Positions 1 to 8,909 of a DNA stretch of 64,000 nt are shown here, piece after piece; the stretch's first letter is position 1, and the number at the start of each line of letters is the position of its first letter. Position numbers and translations under genes: made by a program. The stretch spans positions 1 through 64,000 of the forward strand of contig CAKRRF010000001.1 in the NCBI GenBank assembly GCA_934394985.1, written 5' to 3'. The DNA is from an uncultured Marvinbryantia sp. (GTDB taxonomy: Bacteria > Bacillota > Clostridia > Lachnospirales > Lachnospiraceae). The notes below the pieces were generated by a model. That model did not search any database, was not told where the DNA came from, and saw nothing but the letters and a program-made list of their open reading frames with translations.

Positions 1-344
1 ACTTTGTATGGTCCTTCTGGTCTTGCCTGATACAGAGTATGTGCGATTTCACGTCCATGGTCAGAGTGAGCAGCACAGCCACCGGCTGTAAATCTTAAGA
101 AGTTACGTCCAACGATACCGTGAGCATCACATCCACAGATTCCGCGTGGAGCCTTTGGTGTAATACGACATGGTCCCATAGAACAGATACGGCAGCAAAC
201 ACCCTGTTCACCGAACTTACAGTGTGGTGTCTGATTTTTTACTCTGAGCTGCCATGAGTCAGCGCCAACCTTTGCGCCTGTTTCGAGAAGTCGATTAGTT
301 ATCGCTTCGTTTTCTTCAATTGTGGTTAACTTAAAATCTCCCAT
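1..344 (-). CDS. cooS: Carbon monoxide dehydrogenase catalytic subunit, N-terminal part (runs off the window)
   Basis: Only the first 114 residues are present; the gene continues beyond base 1. The start ATG at 344 follows a strong AAGGAGG site. The cysteines at about 42, 50, 51, 54, 59, 70 and 72 (with CCRIC, GPCRI and GICGC contexts) match the N-terminal D- and B-cluster iron-sulfur ligands of Ni-CODH (CooS/AcsA). The family oxidises CO or reduces CO2 at a Ni-Fe-S C-cluster; that part lies outside the window. The cooC, cooT and His-rich genes just upstream on the same strand fit nickel insertion into this enzyme. The acetogenic context suggests the CODH/acetyl-CoA synthase form (acsA), but the acs genes are not visible. 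Confidence 0.93.
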   Translation of the reverse strand, partial: MGDFKLTTIEENEAITNRLLETGAKVGADSWQLRVKNQTPHCKFGEQGVCCRICSMGPCRITPKAPRGICGCDAHGIVGRNFLRFTAGGCAAHSDHGREIAHTLYQARPEGPYK

Positions 345-376
345 ATTTACCTCCTTATCATTTTTTTGGTAGATTT

Positions 377-1147
377 TTAGAGCTTTAATTTATCTATGAT
401 ATCGCGAAGAGCCAGCTTCACAGGCGAATCTGCCGGAAGCTCTACAGTTGGCTTTCCTTCACAATCATATTCGTATACTTCGGTGCTGTGAGGCACTACA
501 CCAATCAGTTCCAGACCCTGATTTTTAATTTCTTCCATAGTACCTTCATTTACCTTACCATCTGGAGCACGGTTGATGATCAGGCCGGTTGTCTTCGGGT
601 TGAATCCACATTCTTTTGCAAGTGCTGCGATTCTGCCTACTGCCTGTACTCCTCTTCTGGAACAGTCACTGACCAGAAGCAAAATATCGACTTTCGGAAG
701 AATACCACGGCTGATATGCTCCATACCTGCTTCATTGTCTACAACGACATACGGATAATTCGGTGTAAGCTTCTGAAGCTGTGTCTGCAGCAATCCGTTT
801 ACAAAACAATAACAGCCCTTGCCCTGAGTTCTGCCCATAACCAGCAAATCGAAATCATCATCTTCCACCAGACAGCGGTTAAACATCATTTCCATATAAT
901 CTGCTTTTGACATACTGGCAGGAATCGGATTTTCTTTACTCATTTCCGCTCTTGCAACTTCTTCTCTGACCTCACCCAGTGTCATCTCTACATCCACACC
1001 GAGTACCTCGTTCAAATTGGAATTTGCATCGGCATCCACTGCTAATACAGGACGTTTTCCTGTTTCACATAAATACTGAATCAGCAAACCACATAATGTA
1101 GTCTTACCGACCCCGCCTTTTCCTGCAACTGCTATTGTTACTGACAT
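377..1147 (-). CDS. cooC: CODH nickel-insertion ATPase CooC (AcsF-like)
   Basis: A 256-residue MinD/ParA-type P-loop ATPase. The deviant Walker A GKGGVGKTT is at residues 9-17, with the signature lysine at 10. A CxC pair (C112, C114 in GKGCYC) is the metal-binding site known at the CooC dimer interface. The family couples ATP hydrolysis to loading nickel into the C-cluster of CODH in the cytoplasm. It lies 32 bases upstream of cooS on the same strand and downstream of cooT, so the genes are probably co-transcribed. Length is typical for the family. Fairly sure. Confidence 0.92.
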   Translation of the reverse strand: MSVTIAVAGKGGVGKTTLCGLLIQYLCETGKRPVLAVDADANSNLNEVLGVDVEMTLGEVREEVARAEMSKENPIPASMSKADYMEMMFNRCLVEDDDFDLLVMGRTQGKGCYCFVNGLLQTQLQKLTPNYPYVVVDNEAGMEHISRGILPKVDILLLVSDCSRRGVQAVGRIAALAKECGFNPKTTGLIINRAPDGKVNEGTMEEIKNQGLELIGVVPHSTEVYEYDCEGKPTVELPADSPVKLALRDIIDKLKL

Positions 1148-1232
1148 ATTCGTATCTCCTTAGATGTTCTGTATTTCGTATCTGCTTCAGTAGATCCGCA
1201 GATACTTTCATTCTTTCTGGCTGGATCTTCTG

Positions 1233-1418
1233 TTAATTACATCTGATCTCTACCCGTCCACCTGTCAGATCTGCCATAGAAATGGTTCCTTCTACCACTT
1301 TCTGTTCACCCATGACATCTGTCAGTGTGATCTGGTTGCCGTTTACCTCAATTTTGCTGACATACTGTAAAACTATGCTGTCAGGCTGATTGATATTTAC
1401 TACTGTTGCCAGACACAT
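1233..1418 (-). CDS. cooT: CooT family small nickel-binding protein
   Basis: A 61-residue protein beginning MCLATV. The Cys2 right after the start methionine is the nickel ligand known in CooT, which binds Ni(II) as a homodimer through this cysteine. The rest is a small beta-rich fold (VEGTISMADLTGGRVEI). It sits between the His-rich protein gene and cooC, the accessory gene order known for CODH maturation. Role inferred: nickel supply to CODH. A GGAGG-type site precedes the ATG. Confidence 0.85.
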   Translation of the reverse strand: MCLATVVNINQPDSIVLQYVSKIEVNGNQITLTDVMGEQKVVEGTISMADLTGGRVEIRCN

Positions 1419-1436
1419 ATCATCGCCTCCTGCTTT

Positions 1437-1907
1437 TTATTCTTTCACCAGTGATAACGCAAGGCTCAGGTAAAGATTGCCCTTCTGAAACTCGTCCACT
1501 GCTTTGCGGATCTGTTCAGCTGCATTAGCATGACCGTCAGCTGCAAGCTTCTGTGCCATCTGATCCAGTTCTGCTGCATGATGGGTATTATGATCCAGCA
1601 TGTACTGCAGAAGTGCTTCATTCTGATTAGCAGGAGCTGTCTGACTCTCATGGCTGTGGCAATGACCTTCATTTCCATGACAGTGACCTTCGCCGTCGTG
1701 GCAATGGCCTTCACTTCCATGACAATGTTCTTCATTTCCATGACAGTGAGTATGCCCTTCTGTCTGCGTATGATCGTGATGATGATCGTCTTCGTGTCCG
1801 TGCTCATGGCTGTGTACATGACTGTGCTCATAAGTATGTGTATGCATATGCTCATGATCATGTGCATGACCACAGATATTTCCATTTTCATCTTTTACGA
1901 TATGCAA
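1437..1907 (-). CDS. His-rich CooJ-like nickel-binding protein
   Basis: The N-terminal half is extraordinarily rich in histidine (HAHDHEHMHTHT, repeated G-N/S-E-xHCHG blocks with cysteines). The C-terminal half is helical (about the last 60 residues). I chose the TTG start at 1907 because it follows AAGGGAGGC and the start would then be MHIVKDENGN. An in-frame ATG at 1964 would lie only about 7 bases after the predicted transcription start and has no ribosome binding site. This gives 156 residues. A metal-rich tail next to cooT and cooC suggests nickel storage or chaperoning for CODH, like CooJ. Sequence identity to classical CooJ was not tested, and SlyD- or HypB-like His tails are alternatives for the domain. 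Confidence 0.7.
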   Translation of the reverse strand: MHIVKDENGNICGHAHDHEHMHTHTYEHSHVHSHEHGHEDDHHHDHTQTEGHTHCHGNEEHCHGSEGHCHDGEGHCHGNEGHCHSHESQTAPANQNEALLQYMLDHNTHHAAELDQMAQKLAADGHANAAEQIRKAVDEFQKGNLYLSLALSLVKE

Positions 1908-1977
1908 GGATGTTACGCCTCCCTTCTGTATTGTTAAGAAATCGACAGGCATATATCTAAGCACCTATCCTGTTCGT

Positions 1978-2006
1978 AGTATATCACACTGTTAAATAAA
2001 TCTCAA
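1978..2006 (-). promoter_or_regulatory. Sigma-A type promoter of the coo gene cluster
   Basis: On the minus strand TTGAGA and TATACT are separated by 17 bases. The predicted start is near 1971, which leaves about 60 bases before the TTG start of the His-rich gene. Confidence 0.7.
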
Positions 2007-2156
2007 TAAATGAAATACTTTATTTTTTGTGAAAGTGCCAAAATTAAAGGTTTTTCGATTGTATTTTTTTAAGAACAAAATTGTGTTTCGACACTTTGAA
2101 TGAAAAACATTTTATTTTTACTACAATTAATTCGTATGCTTCTTCCTTTTTTTTAG

Positions 2157-2214
2157 AAAAAAATCACAAAAGGACAACGCCTTCAAAAACGACACTGTCC
2201 TTTTGCATTTTTTT
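2157..2214. terminator. Bidirectional terminator between the metF and coo units
   Basis: A perfect 10-bp stem, CAAAAGGACA with TGTCCTTTTG, is flanked by T-runs on both strands. It lies directly after metF, so metF and the coo genes are probably separate transcripts. Confidence 0.8.
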
Positions 2215-2227
2215 CGAATTCAGATTT

Positions 2228-3106
2228 CTAAATTTCTGCCAGTTTTAACAGATCTGGTACTTTCGATTCCCATCCAAGTGCCATAATATGTACACCCTGG
2301 CAATATGGTTTACACTCTTTAATAATACGTGCAGCGATCTCGACACCTGTAATACCTGCTTTGGTCTTTTCTTTATCTCTGGCAAGTTCTTCGATCATTT
2401 CGTCCGGAACATGAATACCAGCTACGTTCTTATTCATGAATTTTGCCATACCTGCAGATTTAGGAATAACGATACCAAGCTGTACCGGCTTTCCGAACTG
2501 ACTTGCCTTTTCCATAAATTTGATGAATTTTTCCGGTTCATAAACAGCCTGTGTCTGGAAATAATCAGCACCTGCCATAACCTTGCGTTCCATCTTTGCA
2601 AGCTGTGCATCTACAGAGTCACTGCATGGTGATACAACAGCACCTTTTGCAAACTTAGGCGGTTCTCCTACCAGTTCATTTCCGCCAAGATCCACTCCTG
2701 ATTCCAACTGTTTTACAGTATGAAGCAGAGAAACGGAATCCAGGTCAAACACAGGTTTTGCCTGCGGATGGTCACCCATTTTGGTATGGTCACCGGTCAG
2801 ACACAGAATATTATCGATTCCCAACATTGCTGCGCTCAAAAGATCAGACTGCAGAGCAATACGGTTTCTGTCACGGCATGTCAGCTGGAAAATAGGTGTC
2901 AGGCCTTCATCTTTTAAAGCCTTGCAAGTCGCAAGAGAACCCAGACGCATAACAGAAGACTGGTTATCTGTTACATTGACAGCTGTAATACCACTTAAAT
3001 ATGTTTTTGCTTCTTCCAGTAAACCTTCAATGTGAATTCCTTTTGGCGGTCCTACTTCTGCGGATACTACAAATTCACCTTGTTTAAATAACTCAGTAAT
3101 TTTCAT
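2228..3106 (-). CDS. metF: 5,10-methylenetetrahydrofolate reductase
   Basis: A 292-residue TIM-barrel MTHFR. The start at 3106 follows TTGGAGC with 8 bases spacing; an upstream in-frame TTG overlaps that site. The catalytic glutamate is E17 in SAEVGPP. The motif LCLTGDH and the segment YFQTQAVYE fit the FAD/folate pocket. In acetogens MetF makes methyl-THF for the methyl branch of the Wood-Ljungdahl pathway. The immediate neighbours metV and the rnfC2-like gene match the heteromeric acetogen MTHFR of the Acetobacterium type. The start of metV lies 39 bases upstream of this gene's start. Confidence 0.95.
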   Translation of the reverse strand: MKITELFKQGEFVVSAEVGPPKGIHIEGLLEEAKTYLSGITAVNVTDNQSSVMRLGSLATCKALKDEGLTPIFQLTCRDRNRIALQSDLLSAAMLGIDNILCLTGDHTKMGDHPQAKPVFDLDSVSLLHTVKQLESGVDLGGNELVGEPPKFAKGAVVSPCSDSVDAQLAKMERKVMAGADYFQTQAVYEPEKFIKFMEKASQFGKPVQLGIVIPKSAGMAKFMNKNVAGIHVPDEMIEELARDKEKTKAGITGVEIAARIIKECKPYCQGVHIMALGWESKVPDLLKLAEI

Positions 3107-3144
3107 TTTACATTGCTCCAATCATTTATAAATTTAGGTTAACC

Positions 3145-3768
3145 CTATTTTGATACTTCATCATCGGTTGCATAATTGCGAACCTGTACCGGACATTTCA
3201 ACACGTCCAGACGGCCGATCTGTGCCAGACGTCTGTAGATGCGCTCCCATCCACACTCCATATTGCTGTCTACTTCGCACTTGCCGTTCTTGGATCCGCC
3301 GCACTGTCCGTTCACCAGGCTCTTGGAGCAGGCAGTAATCGGGCAAATTCCACCAGTCAGATTCAGATAACATTCTCCACACTGCTTGCAGTCATATTCC
3401 AGAGGTGTCACACCCTGAAATCCCGGAAGTGCGCAGGTGTCGCATCCGGCATAGACTGTTTTTCCATCCAGATATTCTGAAACAGTCTGTACTCCGATAC
3501 CGCAGGAACATACCAGCACTACATCTGCTGCTTTGATTTCATCCATATGTTTCTCCAGACGCAGTTTCATGTTTTCCGGATTACAGATATAATCTGTCGT
3601 CATGATACCTGTTACATTTCCTGCATCAGACAGTTCTTTCTGAACTTCTGCTGCTTCTTTTTCAGGAAAATGCACTTCCTTACATCCATGGCAGTTGATT
3701 ATGAATACTTTCTTTCCTTCTGTCAGAGATGCGATCGTTTCTTTTGATTTTAACTGGGTAATTAACAT
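3145..3768 (-). CDS. metV: MetV, Cys-rich partner subunit of methylene-THF reductase
   Basis: A 207-residue cysteine-rich protein with the MetV hallmark: CYLNLTGGICPITACSKS followed by LVNGQCGG, KNGKCEV and CGWERIYRRL. In acetogens MetV binds iron-sulfur and zinc and forms a complex with MetF. It starts one base after the stop of the rnfC2-like gene, so the two are translationally close. Its C-terminal half is clearly paralogous to the N-terminal domain of the preceding gene. The family is firm; the exact electron path is inferred from characterised acetogens. Confidence 0.88.
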   Translation of the reverse strand: MLITQLKSKETIASLTEGKKVFIINCHGCKEVHFPEKEAAEVQKELSDAGNVTGIMTTDYICNPENMKLRLEKHMDEIKAADVVLVCSCGIGVQTVSEYLDGKTVYAGCDTCALPGFQGVTPLEYDCKQCGECYLNLTGGICPITACSKSLVNGQCGGSKNGKCEVDSNMECGWERIYRRLAQIGRLDVLKCPVQVRNYATDDEVSK

Positions 3769-3769
3769 C

Positions 3770-5731
3770 TTACTTCATCCCCCTTACTACCGCTTTACCG
3801 GCTTTGATCTTAGATACAATCGGAATCTTGGAGGAACAGATATATTCACAGCACCGACATTCTACGCAGTCCATAACATGCATATCTTTCATACCCTGCC
3901 AGTTCTCTTCATCTGCATATTTTGCAAAATACAGAGGAGAAAGTTCCATTGGGCAGACATCCACACAACGTCCACATTTAATACAGGACACTTCTTCTGT
4001 CTGATCCGGTTCAATAGCAATAATGCCATTTGATCCCTTCATAATTGGTACATTCGTATCTGAAAGGACAAATCCCATCATTGGGCCACCTGCTTTAAAC
4101 ATCACATCTTCATCTGTTACTCCACCGCAGTAGTCGATCAGATCTTTGGTATTCGTACCAATCTTCACAATATAATTACCTGGGTTTTTCAGCTTTTCAC
4201 CGGTCACCGTAACGACACGTTCGATTAATGGCATACCTTTCTGAATTGCATCAGAAATAGCCTTTGTCGTGCTGATATTTCCAACTACGCATCCCACATC
4301 TGCCGGAAGTCCGCCACTTGGAACCTGTCTCTTTAAGACACGTTTAATCAGCATCTTCTCAGCGCCCTGAGGATATTTTGTTTTAGCCACTACCACATCA
4401 ATATTTTCAATATCTGCCACCTTAGACTGCATCAGCTCAATCGCATCCGGTTTGTTATCTTCGATAACGATCAGACCTTTTTCTGCATTCACAGTTTTGA
4501 TCATAGCCTTCAGACCGAAAATAACATCATCTGCATACTCCAGAAGCACTCTGTGATCTGCAGTCAGCAAAGGCTCGCATTCGCATCCATTAAGCAGAAT
4601 CGTATCAATCGGCTTAGGCGGTTTCAGCTTTACAGAAGTCGGGAATCCCGCTCCACCCATACCTACGATACCGGCATTCTTTACAATTTCCACGATCTCG
4701 TCCGGAGTCAGACTGTCAAGATCTTTATTCGGTTTTACAGATTCGTGCAGAGTATTTTTTCCATCAGATTGAATGACTACAGATAAGCATTCTCCCCTGG
4801 TCGCATGTCCGTGATTTTCAATAGCTGTCACGGTACCGCTGACGCTGGAATGAACCGGTGCACTGATAAAGCCTGCTGCTTCACCAATTACCTGTCCGAC
4901 TTTCACATAATCACCAACTTGTACAGTCGGATTAGCAGGAGCACCCGCATGCATGGACAACGGGATCACTACCGTATCCGGATCCGGAAACTTCACAAGA
5001 GGTAGATGCTCTGTGAATTCCTTGCGCTCGCATGGATGAACACCACCATAGTATCCTTCCAGGCGGTTCTCACGGATCGATTTCACATAATCATTTACAA
5101 ATTTAAAGTTTACCTTAGAGTAATCACGAAGCTGTACCGGCTGATGTAAAAATTCTTCCAGACGACCCTGTTTTTCCAGTCTCCGGTAAATCTTCTCCCA
5201 TGCACAGTCTTTGTTCGGATCTACTTCACATTTTCCGTTCTTGGCGCCACCGCACTGTCCGTTTACAAGACTCTTGGAACAGTCAACGATCGGACAGACA
5301 CCACCTGTGATGTTCAGATAACACTGAGCACATGCATCGCAGGCTTTCTTTGTAAGAGCCATGCCATGGTATCCGGTGTAATTTAATGAATTGCTGGCTG
5401 CAATGACAGGTCTGCCTGCCAGATCGGCAACTGTCTGAATACCCAGACCACAGGAAATCACCACGATATTTTCCGTTCCTTCCGGAATCATATCTGGTAA
5501 ATCTTTTTCTGTGTGGGTTTTGTTACATAAAAAATCGACCTTTTTACTGCCGGTAATGTGTTTACCCTGTTCTTCTGCGAACTTGATAAATTCATCGCAA
5601 TCCGGTTCGTCAACGGTCTCAAATTCCTTGAAGCACTTGTTACAGGCAATGACAAACAGGTTATCCTTATCAGCCAGCAGGGAAGCCAGTTCGTCCGCAC
5701 TCTTTAACTTATACTTAGTATAGTTTTCCAA
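3770..5731 (-). CDS. RnfC2-like subunit: MetV-like domain fused to RnfC-like NADH/flavin module
   Basis: A 653-residue protein using the TTG at 5731, which follows AAGGAAGGTGA. Earlier in-frame codons lack a ribosome binding site. Residues about 1-215 are MetV-like (CYLNITGGVCPI, LVNGQCGG, CAWEKIYRRL). From about 230 on it matches RnfC/Nuo51 proteins: GGVHPCERKE, a lipoyl-like SVSGTV segment, then the NADH/FMN part (GMGGAGFPTSVKLKPP, NGCECEPLLTADH). Two 4Fe-4S ligand sets are near the end (CIKCGRCVDVCP at 583 and CVECRCCEYIC at 622). It probably passes electrons from NADH to MetF/MetV. A. woodii RnfC2 is also much larger than RnfC, so the fusion may be general for this class. Confidence 0.85.
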   Translation of the reverse strand: MENYTKYKLKSADELASLLADKDNLFVIACNKCFKEFETVDEPDCDEFIKFAEEQGKHITGSKKVDFLCNKTHTEKDLPDMIPEGTENIVVISCGLGIQTVADLAGRPVIAASNSLNYTGYHGMALTKKACDACAQCYLNITGGVCPIVDCSKSLVNGQCGGAKNGKCEVDPNKDCAWEKIYRRLEKQGRLEEFLHQPVQLRDYSKVNFKFVNDYVKSIRENRLEGYYGGVHPCERKEFTEHLPLVKFPDPDTVVIPLSMHAGAPANPTVQVGDYVKVGQVIGEAAGFISAPVHSSVSGTVTAIENHGHATRGECLSVVIQSDGKNTLHESVKPNKDLDSLTPDEIVEIVKNAGIVGMGGAGFPTSVKLKPPKPIDTILLNGCECEPLLTADHRVLLEYADDVIFGLKAMIKTVNAEKGLIVIEDNKPDAIELMQSKVADIENIDVVVAKTKYPQGAEKMLIKRVLKRQVPSGGLPADVGCVVGNISTTKAISDAIQKGMPLIERVVTVTGEKLKNPGNYIVKIGTNTKDLIDYCGGVTDEDVMFKAGGPMMGFVLSDTNVPIMKGSNGIIAIEPDQTEEVSCIKCGRCVDVCPMELSPLYFAKYADEENWQGMKDMHVMDCVECRCCEYICSSKIPIVSKIKAGKAVVRGMK

Positions 5732-5855
5732 TTGCTCACCTTCCTTATCGTTTGATTTGCAGATACATCTATATTTGTTTTTTATTTTTCTGTCCTCTGC
5801 ACATGACGAAAAAATAAAAAAACATATATTTTTTGTCCACAATTGATACGTTTAC

Positions 5856-5861
5856 AGTATA
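5856..5861 (-). promoter_or_regulatory. Possible -10 element for the rnfC2-metV-metF operon
   Basis: TATACT on the minus strand lies about 125 bases before the TTG start. No clear -35 is at 17 bases, so this is a weak call. Confidence 0.35.
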
Positions 5862-5907
5862 GCACTTAATACCTGTATAATCCACAATAAACAAATTTTT
5901 AACAATA

Positions 5908-5957
5908 TAAAAAAGACAGTATGGAATTCTGTTTTATCTTTCCAATACTGTCTTTTA
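5908..5957. terminator. Terminator after the ABC transporter operon
   Basis: AAAAGACAGTATGGAA pairs with TTCCAATACTGTCTTTT around a short loop, with one bulged base. It lies just after the ATPase gene on the minus strand, with T-runs on both sides. Confidence 0.8.
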
Positions 5958-5980
5958 TTATGGAATTTCCCACCGTCAAA

Positions 5981-6775
5981 TCAGGTAAGCATCATTCTGT
6001 CATTGGCAAATTCGCCTCCACTGACTTGTTCGAACTTATTCAGAAGATCTGAAACATGAAGATTTTTCTTTTCTTCACCCTGTACGTCATAAATAATTCT
6101 TCCCTCGTGCATCATAATCAGACGATTACCATGTGCAATCGCATCCTTCATGTTATGCGTGATCATAATCGCTGTCAGATGATCTCTTTCAATAATCTTA
6201 TCTGTTGCTGTCAGAACCTTTGCCGCTGTCTTCGGATCAAGAGCTGCCGTGTGTTCATCCAGAAGAAGCACTTTCGGCTTTGTCAGAGTCGCCATCAGAA
6301 GGGTCAGTGCCTGACGCTGTCCTCCCGAAAGAAGTCCCACCTTTGCAGTCAGTCGATCTTCCAGTCCCAGATCCAGAATCTTCAGTTTTTCTTTATAGCG
6401 CTCACGCTCCGCTTCATTGATTCCACTTTTTAAGGTGCGACGAAGCCCCCGTCTTGCTGCCAGTGCCATATTTTCTTCAATCTCCATTGTCGCAGCAGTA
6501 CCGGTCATCGGATCCTGGAAAACACGTCCAAGATATTTGGCTCGCTTATGCTCAGAAAGCTTTGTTACATTTACACCATCGATCAGAATTTCGCCTTCAT
6601 CAACAGGCCATACACCAGCAATGGCATTTAACATCGTAGATTTTCCGGCTCCGTTTCCGCCGATGACTGTTACAAAATCGCCTTCTTTCAGATCAAGGTT
6701 CAATCCGTTTAACGCTTTTTTTTCGTTTACGGTACCTGGATTAAATGTTTTTCTGATATCTACCAGTTTAAGCAC
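5981..6775 (-). CDS. ABC transporter ATP-binding protein (ABC_sub_bind/TrpXYZ-like system)
   Basis: About 264 residues, starting at the GTG at 6775, which is 8 bases after AAAGGAGG; that site lies inside the end of the permease gene, so the two overlap by 8 bases. Walker A GGNGAGKST is at 39-47, the signature is LSGGQRQ, and Walker B/D-loop is LLLDEHTAALDP. The His in place of the usual Pro in DExTAALD is, from memory, common in this subfamily. It energises the importer formed with the permease and binding protein upstream. The substrate is uncertain. Related systems import tryptophan or other small organic molecules. Confidence 0.88.
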   Translation of the reverse strand: MLKLVDIRKTFNPGTVNEKKALNGLNLDLKEGDFVTVIGGNGAGKSTMLNAIAGVWPVDEGEILIDGVNVTKLSEHKRAKYLGRVFQDPMTGTAATMEIEENMALAARRGLRRTLKSGINEAERERYKEKLKILDLGLEDRLTAKVGLLSGGQRQALTLLMATLTKPKVLLLDEHTAALDPKTAAKVLTATDKIIERDHLTAIMITHNMKDAIAHGNRLIMMHEGRIIYDVQGEEKKNLHVSDLLNKFEQVSGGEFANDRMMLT

Positions 6776-7697
6776 GGCCGGCACCTCCTTTTGATGTTTT
6801 TTTCTGGAAATACTGTTTCTTCATCGTTGGCAATGCAAGAAATACTGCAACCACAAGTGCTGATAACAGCTTCAGATCATTGGTATTCAGCCCCAGCCAG
6901 AGTACTATCTGAAGTACCAGATAATACACAATTGCTCCGACAGCTACAGCCAGAAGCTTTGCAGCAAAATTTCTGGCAAATTTTCCAAACAAAACGTCTC
7001 CGATAATAACGGCTGCAAGACCGATTACGATCGCTCCTCGCCCCATATTTACATCTGCAAATCCCTGATACTGGGCATACATACCACTGGACAGAGCCAC
7101 AATTCCGTTAGAAAGCATCAGGCCGATGATCTTACTTACATTCGTATTAATTCCCTGGGCTCTGGACATATTCGGATTCGATCCGGTTGCACGGATGGAA
7201 CATCCCAGCTCAGTTCCAAAGAACCAGTATAACAATGCGATAATTACCACAATAAAGATTGCTGCCACAAAAATGGTATTTTTATAAAAAGCAACATTCT
7301 TAATATAACGAAGCGAAACCAGAAGATCATATTTATCTACACTGACTGCCTGATTCGCCTTGCTGCCCATAATACGAAGATTTATCGAATACAGTCCCAG
7401 CTGACTCAGAATTCCGGCCAGAATTGCCGGAATACCCATTACTGTGTGGAAAATACCAGTTGCAAGTCCTGCCAGCATTCCGGCACCAAATGCACCTGCC
7501 AGAGCCACCGGAACAGGAAATCCTGCCATAATCATCATGACACAGACTGCTCCGCCTGTACACATGGTTCCATCGACAGTCAGATCCGCAAGATCCAATA
7601 TCTTATATGTAATATAAACACCAATCGCCATAATGCCCCAGATCAAACCCTGTGCGCAGGCTCCTGGCAGTGAATTTATAAGTGAAGAAATGTTCAC
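6768..7697 (-). CDS. ABC transporter permease
   Basis: A 309-residue integral membrane protein with about eight to nine hydrophobic helices, of the BPD_transp_2 class (branched-chain amino acid/ribose type permeases). The GTG at 7697 is chosen as start because GAGGAGGG lies 7 bases upstream; a longer in-frame ATG reading has no site. Features include GQ-rich loop segments and SNGIVALSSGMYAQYQGFADVNMGRG, a stretch typical of the family. It lies between the binding protein and ATPase genes on the same strand. Confidence 0.85.
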   Translation of the reverse strand: MNISSLINSLPGACAQGLIWGIMAIGVYITYKILDLADLTVDGTMCTGGAVCVMMIMAGFPVPVALAGAFGAGMLAGLATGIFHTVMGIPAILAGILSQLGLYSINLRIMGSKANQAVSVDKYDLLVSLRYIKNVAFYKNTIFVAAIFIVVIIALLYWFFGTELGCSIRATGSNPNMSRAQGINTNVSKIIGLMLSNGIVALSSGMYAQYQGFADVNMGRGAIVIGLAAVIIGDVLFGKFARNFAAKLLAVAVGAIVYYLVLQIVLWLGLNTNDLKLLSALVVAVFLALPTMKKQYFQKKTSKGGAGRA

Positions 7698-7824
7698 TTT
7701 CTTACCCTCCTCATATACAAAGGAAACTGTCACAGATAATCATTGACCCATCCGTGACAGTTCATCCTCTTATTATTTTAAATTTATTCTATATCCATTG
7801 TCGGATTCAGAAATTTACAAAACC

Positions 7825-8796
7825 TTATTCTGCTTCAATTGCTTCATAATCATCAGGTACAGTAATTCCAAGCTTTTCACATCTGTCAGCCATATACTGT
7901 TTTGTCACATTCGGTGCATACTGTACTGCCATTGTAGAAATATCTGCGCCTTCTTCCAGAATCTCATATGCCATTTCACCGGTTGTGTAACCAAGATCAT
8001 AATAGCTGATGGATAAGGTAGCAATACCACATCCCTCACAGATACCAACCTCACCTGCAATAACCGGTACTCCGGCTGGTTCCAGCACGTTATTGATAGC
8101 CTCTGTATTATTTGCCGCCGTATTATCTGTAGGAATATAGATCACATCACTTTCGGATGCTGATGTTGCCACAGATGAAATATCATTGGAATCTGCGAAT
8201 GTGTAATTTGTGATCTCCAGATCCGGATTCAGTTTTTTCAGTGCTTCTGCCACAGCATTCACCTGATATTCAGAGTTCGGCTCTGCGGAACAATACAGCA
8301 TACCTACTGTCTTTGCATTCGGAACAAGTTCCAGAATCATAGCCGCCTGATCTTCCAGTGGTGCACAGTCTGAAGTACCGCTAACATTTCCACCTACAGT
8401 ACCTGTCCAGTCGTCAAGATCCAGTGCTGTCGCATAATCTGTTACTGCTGTTCCCAGAATCGGAATATCTGATGTACCAGCTACTGCTGCCTGAAGTGCT
8501 CCGGTAGCATTGGCAAGAATCAAATCTACCTGATCAGAAACGAAACCATTAATAATCGTGGAACAGTTTACAGATTCTCCGGAAGCGTTCTGTACATCAA
8601 ATGAAACACGGTCTCCCAGTTTTTCTGTCAGGGCATCCTGAAATCCCTGAGTAGCTGCATCCAGAGCTTCGTGCTGAATCAGCTGGCATACACCAATTTT
8701 ATAGGTTGCTTCTTCTGCATTTGCTGCAATACCAAGGGAAGCTGCCATCGTTGCTGCCACACCGGCAGTGATTACTTTTTTTGTTAATTTTTTCAT
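7825..8796 (-). CDS. ABC transporter substrate-binding protein (ABC_sub_bind family)
   Basis: A 323-residue secreted protein. Residues 1-27 form a Sec signal peptide (KKLTKK, then a hydrophobic stretch ending AANA before EEA). The mature part has the PF04392-like features YKIGVCQLIQHEALD, DLILANATGALQAA and PTDNTAANN. The pneumococcal TrpX protein is a known relative, so aromatic amino acids are possible ligands but not shown. There is no lipobox cysteine, although Gram-positive binding proteins are usually lipoproteins. The permease and ATPase genes follow. Confidence 0.87.
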   Translation of the reverse strand: MKKLTKKVITAGVAATMAASLGIAANAEEATYKIGVCQLIQHEALDAATQGFQDALTEKLGDRVSFDVQNASGESVNCSTIINGFVSDQVDLILANATGALQAAVAGTSDIPILGTAVTDYATALDLDDWTGTVGGNVSGTSDCAPLEDQAAMILELVPNAKTVGMLYCSAEPNSEYQVNAVAEALKKLNPDLEITNYTFADSNDISSVATSASESDVIYIPTDNTAANNTEAINNVLEPAGVPVIAGEVGICEGCGIATLSISYYDLGYTTGEMAYEILEEGADISTMAVQYAPNVTKQYMADRCEKLGITVPDDYEAIEAE

Positions 8797-8909
8797 TTTT
8801 GCATTCCTCTCTTTTTCGAATTTTTCTTTTCCACTTTAACGGATTAATGCGTGTTAGTAAGAATATACACCTATTCTGAAAAATCGTCAAGAGCTAAACG
8901 CATTTTCTT

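Noticed and set aside
1530..1937. 135-residue plus-strand ORF rich in Met/Ser/Thr
   Set aside because: It is the antisense shadow of the His-rich repeat gene; no ribosome binding site.
8797..8909. T-box or other riboswitch before the ABC binding protein
   Set aside because: Only about 110 bases are available, with no specifier stem, T-box sequence or terminator.
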